Source: Nymphaea colorata
Taxonomy: Eukaryota; Streptophyta; Magnoliopsida; Nymphaeales; Nymphaeaceae
DNA: 64,000 bases
Reading direction: 5' to 3'
NCBI RefSeq assembly: GCF_008831285.2
Contig: NC_045148.1
Coordinates: 8,129,001 to 8,193,000, forward strand
The position numbers were made by a program, and so were the translations under genes. This document shows, in pieces, positions 59,421-64,000 of this stretch; positions within the stretch are counted from its first letter, which is position 1, and each line of letters begins with the position of its first letter. A model generated the notes under the pieces. That model saw only the letters and a program-made list of their open reading frames with translations. It did not search any database and was not told the origin of the DNA.

Positions 59421-60364
59421 ACTAGCAACAGATGTAGCTAATATTTTTATTAAGCGGCTCTATTATTAGTAGTCAACCAAAAAAACTTGTTGGTGGCCTT
59501 GATAGGATGACTTGTGAAGCTTGTCAAGTTGGAATGGACGTCTTGGATCGAAACCCTTGGGTTCTTGAAGCCTAGGTATGTGCAAACGCAGATATTAATT
59601 AAGAAGGTGTATTAAACACAAAGATATGTCAAATTTAATGGTATGATGTGCATGGTCAGATTGCAAGATTATACTTTGTCTGACCACGCAACCAAGTTTA
59701 ATCATACCAGTGATGCCCATGTCACTTATTATGGAAACTAATTAGGTGAACAGGAAGGAAGGAAGAGCATTTCATCTTACCACCCAACAAGAGTGCCGAA
59801 ACCTTTATCCTTTTATCCATTCGTCCATGTACCAAGCCGACTTTTAGTACCTCAAGATAGTACCCTCACGATACTTCAACTTGCATATCAGTTTCCATTT
59901 TTTTGCAATACAAGAAGTTGACATCGAACTTTTAAAAGAGAAACCATCCCCCTGTCAGGGATTTGCATGGTAACTAGGGGAAGATGCCAGGAGTGGTCCT
60001 TTTATTTTTTTAACAGTAGCGGAGCTACTGTGCGTCTAGCATGGGCCATTGCCCACACCAGCTCCTGATAACTTGCATTGTGATTAAGCTGGACCTAGGT
60101 TCAGCCAGGTCCGGCCACATGTGGTGCCCACACCAAACTGAGACGGTGCCATGCAATCACTCATGAAGATCAGTTAGTGCCCCTCAGCCAAAATTTTCTG
60201 GCTCTGCCACAGCCCTCGAGCGGTCTCCCCTAAAAATTTACATATGCCAATTTGTTCTGATAAAGTCTTTCTACCACAATGATCCGCAGATGCCTTTTCT
60301 TTTCTGAGCGTCCATTGAGTGGGAGTTGTTTAATGATCCAGTCACGATGATGATAGGAGAAATG
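59421..60364. other. Intergenic stretch with a possible short repeat
   Basis: No gene seen. At 60,013-60,212, GTAGCGGAGCTACTGTG and, about 200 bp on, TTTTCTGGCTCTGCCACAG form rough inverted ends around GGGCCATTGCCC. This is the look of a common short plant dispersed repeat; assignment is tentative. Confidence 0.4.
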
Positions 60365-60600
60365 GAGACCACCCGTTTGCAAGTGGACTCACACTTTTTC
60401 TCCTCGGGTTCGGCCCCTACTAAATGAGGCCCACAATGACATGAAGGGTTGGCGAAGGAACAGTGAAATCCATGCAAAACTCCATGTCTGCTCTGTACTA
60501 ATCCATCGGATGTGCCCAAGGGGTGGACCCTCTTTGGAACAAGATGTCTGTTGATTGAGCTGACTCCTTTCTTGTCAATTTGATCTTGTCTATATTCCAG
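60365..60600. repeat. Dispersed repeat X, copy 2 (without the insertion)
   Basis: Direct-orientation partner of 56,261-56,690, with CCCACAATGACATGAAGG uninterrupted where copy 1 has the 197-bp insertion. A further short duplication follows: TTGTCTATATT(C/G)CAGTGGTAAAA at 60,588 and 60,655. Confidence 0.8.
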
Positions 60601-63600
60601 TGGTAAAAACATAATACTACATCGGGGTCACGTTGTCTGGTCAAGTTAACTTTGTCTATATTGCAGTGGTAAAAGGATAATCTTATAAATCTAATTGTGT
60701 AGATAGGGACGTTAACGGATCATATTTGAATCATAAAAGTTGGATATGGAGAAAATTTTAACGTCTGATTGAAAAGTCAGATCAATTAATTCAAACTTAA
60801 GAAAAGACACCCAATCAGATCCGAATTTGGTTATAGATAAATTTCAATAAACTCTATCAATAAATTCAAAATTATGTTCTTTATACGATTCGATTATATA
60901 TATAAAAAGTCTGATAATAAAAGCCGGATTTGGATTCAAATGTGAAATAAAAATTGGATGCATATATGGACATTATGAAAAGTCTTGGACTGCCTTTTTA
61001 TAATTCAAGTTTCAAGTGCGGACAAAGTGAATCCCGAAAGGTGGGTGCAATCTGACTATTTAAATACAAAACAGATTTGTCAATTACAAAATAAACTGAT
61101 TTGTAACATGATGTTCAAAACTCAGCAAAAGTTGATTTCAAAAGCTACTTTCTTTCATTAAAAGATGAATTTTAAATGCAAGTAATTACAAGGTGCAGTA
61201 GATAAGGGAAGACGAAGAAAGGTTGGATCTAAGTCGTTTGCTTATCTCTGAGGGATCTTTTTTAGATCATGATCATCAGCAACCTTGATAATGACATGCA
61301 GTAGGATTGATTCGACATATCACCAACCAAAAATGGTAGGCCCCGGTTCATCAAATAAATCAATTTTTTGTGAAAGAGCAGTCCCTACCTCTATTTGTTC
61401 AATCACGGTGGCCTGCTTAAGTGGTGGGGCATTTGACAGGCACTCATACTTAACCATTTATCACTTTTTTGATAGCTTTCTTTCTCAGTCTCTCTCTCTC
61501 TCTAGATCTCTCTCGATCTCCGATAACCATTCATCGCTTTTGATATCTCTCCCTCTGTTTATCTCGGAGACGCTTTATTCCTACCTTTTTCTTCCTCTTC
61601 ACACACACACACACACACATATGCACATATGTACCATAGCATTAGATCAGGAACAAAAACAAAAACAAAAAACAAATAGCTTAAATGTGACATTTACAGT
61701 GTTTTCTTTTTGGCAATCTAGCGTTACTTTTATGATCTTAAGAATAGGTTGATGTAAAACATATATTAAGTTGATTATTTTTTTGACTTTGATAGTGTTT
61801 TATAATAAGCAAAAACAAATGACTGCCATAGCATCAACGTTATGATAATAGAAAAATCTACATTTTTCATCGAAACATCTTGAATCAAAGCATGTTTTAT
61901 ATCAAAATAGTTTTTTTACAAATATGTTAGGATGTCCTTATTTTATTTAAAGTAATTTTTCGACAAAAACTTAAAGGGTTTGGTTTTTTATGCGGACCTA
62001 ATGATCTGGCTTTTACTAATTTCTCTCTTATATATATGTATGTGTGTGTGTGTTCAACTAGTCATGTTTTTCATATTTATCTTGCCTTATTTAGCTATAG
62101 AAATGAACAAAAAAATGTTAAAATATATAAACTCATGAATACATCAAATGCCTGAGTTAGATTTCATACTCTTAGTTTCTTGCCTTACAAAGTTTAAGCA
62201 TCGGTTTTGATGGTTATTTTTCATTCCTATAACTTCGTAAAATTTTATATGTTCGTTCGTTTAATTTATGAAACCAAATTTATATAAAAAATACTTAAAA
62301 GTACTGAGAGCATATTTGAGGAGACATACGCTAAGCACATATCAAAGAACCGTCTTTTTGACTTAGTGTAGTGCCTCTCTAGTCGAGATGAGTTATCATG
62401 CGCAAGCAAACCACTGTGATGTGTATAATAATTCACTTTCGCACCCAAAATACTCTTCAAAGCAAGTATTTATAGACCATGTTATCTAAGATGATGTGTG
62501 GAGCGTCCAGTAGCTTTTTGAAAAGGTTTGTGAAATTTTAGAACTGGCAAGTCAGTGAAAATCATATCATCAGTTTGATTTTTGTGGGTTATTTTTCTCA
62601 ACTCCAAACAATAGATCGGATGCACTAAAGTATACTTTAGAGTGTCTGGACTTCACTATATCACCTCCCCACCCAAATCCCAAAGTAGTCTCACCTTCAA
62701 CAAAGTCACTTCCATCCATTTCAAACTCTGGTTGCAACAACTCGTTATGTTATATAGGGGAAACACCGATATCCAAGTTGAAATACAGTGGGGGTATCAC
62801 CTAGTCACTAAGACTAGCCTTACATCACAGAGAATGAGATGAACGAAAGAAAAAAAAGAGAGTGGCCAGCTCACACAGGCTTTTCATTTTTTTATTTTAA
62901 TTTTTACGTTAAGATTGTTTAATATTTTCAGTGAAAACCTGTTGAGGGATAGATCATAGACCCTCATCCATTTTATTAGCAAAAAATGGAAAGATTGTTT
63001 AATATTTACTTTGTTATATATATATAAGTATTTTTTTGAAAGCGTATGAAACCTACGGATCAAACATATGAAACTTACGGATCAGTATGAAAACCTGAAA
63101 CCTACGGATCAGTATGAATGAATCAGTGCCGTCAACAGGCCGTCAACAGAGACAGAGACAAAGGCACATTCAAGGGAAAGCAAGAAAGTCGGACCATGAG
63201 CTTTACTTATCCACTATCCTGAACAACCATTTTACTCGCTTTGTGACAGATGCTGCAGAAAGATGACTTTAGTTCGTTGATTCATACCAAACCGGTCTAT
63301 GAAAACCAGGAGGAAAAAAAAAAGAGAAGCCAACGACGATTAACACAATTAGTAGATCTCAAAATTATATCTATGTGGGGTCATATTATAGATCTAATAA
63401 ATACGCAAAATATGAGAGAAAATTTATTCCGACTAAATTGGCGATCACAACACCTCCTTAGTCACGCCTTGATTGAAGATTTACATTGATTATAAGAAAT
63501 TTACACCGAATCGAGAGCCTTCCCTCCCCGACTCGTTTCGTTTTGCAGAGACCAACCCAAGCCGACGGACCCACTTTCCCGAATATATTCCTCCCATCTC

Positions 63601-63780
63601 CGGCCTCAAAGACGCCGGCTTCCGTCCCCCGGAAAATTCCCAACCGCCGGATACCGGCGATATTTCCGGAGACAAAGGTCGAAACTGCACAACCCGAACC
63701 CAACACCCCAAGACTACGGTTTGCACAGTTACAGAGGCGAAAACCGCCTCGATCGGACCCCAAGCCGAGAAATCCGGCTC
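60601..63780. other. Mostly AT-rich intergenic DNA up to the wound-induced-protein gene
   Basis: Short microsatellites: (TC)n at about 61,485-61,503, (CA)n at 61,601-61,618, (TA)n/(TG)n at 62,030-62,051. A triple repeat of GAAACCTACGGATCA-type phrases lies at 63,048-63,115. From about 63,500 the composition turns GC-rich; this would be the 3' untranslated side of the minus-strand gene at 63,781. Open stretches of about 100 codons there on both strands (63,458-63,803) are typical of GC-rich DNA and show no recognised family. Confidence 0.45.
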
Positions 63781-63999
63781 TTAGTTCTGTCCCCAGCAGC
63801 TGACGTACATCACCGTCCGCAGCGACTCGTCGGCCTGCCTTCGCCTCTCCTCGGCCTTTCCGTTCGCCGGGACCGAGCCCCGCTCGGAGCCAGGCGCGGA
63901 AGAGCCGAATCTAGGCGAGCCCAGGGCGCACAAGGAGGACCTAACGGACCCCAGATCCATGGACCGGACGGTGGGGTTCCATTTAAGGCCGGGATCCGC
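63781..63999 (-). CDS. Wound-induced protein family (DUF3774), 3' part, cut by window end
   Basis: Minus strand, stop TAA at complement 63781-63783, open for all 72 codons up to the window edge. The C-terminus reads ADESLRTVMYVSCWGQN, the signature of the small plant wound-induced/wound-responsive proteins (family form AEESLRTVMYLSCWGPN). Further upstream, GLKWNPTVRSM aligns with the family's GLCRWNYTLRSM/I segment, followed by a Ser/Gly-rich linker and a charged KAEERRRQ stretch. Family members are about 80-100 residues, so only the first 20-30 residues (usually MSS..RAW.AAASVGAVEALKDQ) should lie beyond the window. The internal ATG at the M of MDLGS is not the likely start. Molecular function is not well defined; family transcripts rise after wounding. 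GC-rich, unlike the AT-rich flank. Confidence 0.85.
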   Translation of the reverse strand, partial: ADPGLKWNPTVRSMDLGSVRSSLCALGSPRFGSSAPGSERGSVPANGKAEERRRQADESLRTVMYVSCWGQN

Positions 64000-64000
64000 G

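Noticed and set aside
63458-63803. Pairs of about 100-codon open frames on both strands before the DUF3774 gene
   Set aside because: GC-rich DNA keeps several frames open by chance. They overlap each other and lie where the 3' untranslated region of the minus-strand gene should be.

Overview
The window looks like nuclear DNA of a flowering (or at least seed) plant. It carries Ty1/copia LTR retrotransposons with the plant-type initiator-Met-tRNA primer-binding site, fragments of plant RPL8 and Rab GTPase genes that keep intron boundaries, a plastid-23S-rRNA-like insert, and the 3' part of a gene of the plant-specific wound-induced (DUF3774) family. There is no bacterial operon structure. The species cannot be named from the sequence alone.

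Positions 1 to about 46,930 are one tandem array that already runs at the left window edge, interrupted by a retrotransposon at 13,771-24,572. It has four nested levels. A 57-bp subrepeat makes up the front part of each monomer. Monomers are about 706 bp (types A and B) or 901-904 bp (type C, which carries about 195 bp of extra subrepeats). Monomers are ordered A-B-C(-C...) into higher-order units of about 2.3 kb. At least one 4,116-bp A-B-C-C-C block is duplicated side by side almost without change. I count 45 monomer anchors. Monomers near the right edge (42.7-46.9 kb) are more diverged, deleted or extended, as expected for an array edge. Because 57 is divisible by 3, several frames stay open together, giving many small overlapping reading frames. 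I do not regard these as established genes.

The array is interrupted by a copia element (element 1, plus strand, 13,771-24,572, TSD GTTTT). A second member of the same family (element 2, minus strand, 16,865-22,194, TSD CCAAA) is inserted inside its gag-pol gene. Both insertions are recent: the LTR pair of element 2 looks identical and that of element 1 differs at one position. The nesting creates long inverted repeats that could give hairpin transcripts.

From about 46.9 kb to the right end the sequence is AT-rich, intron-like or intergenic plant DNA. It holds a diverged tandem duplication (47.0-48.1 kb), a Rab-GTPase-like exon pair with a stop codon (48.4-48.7 kb), a broken RPL8 fragment (51.5-51.8 kb), microsatellites, a CACTA-like small element, several families of short dispersed repeats and the plastid 23S rRNA-like fragment. 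The only convincing undamaged coding sequence outside the transposons is the incomplete wound-induced-protein gene on the minus strand at 63,781-63,999, cut by the window end.
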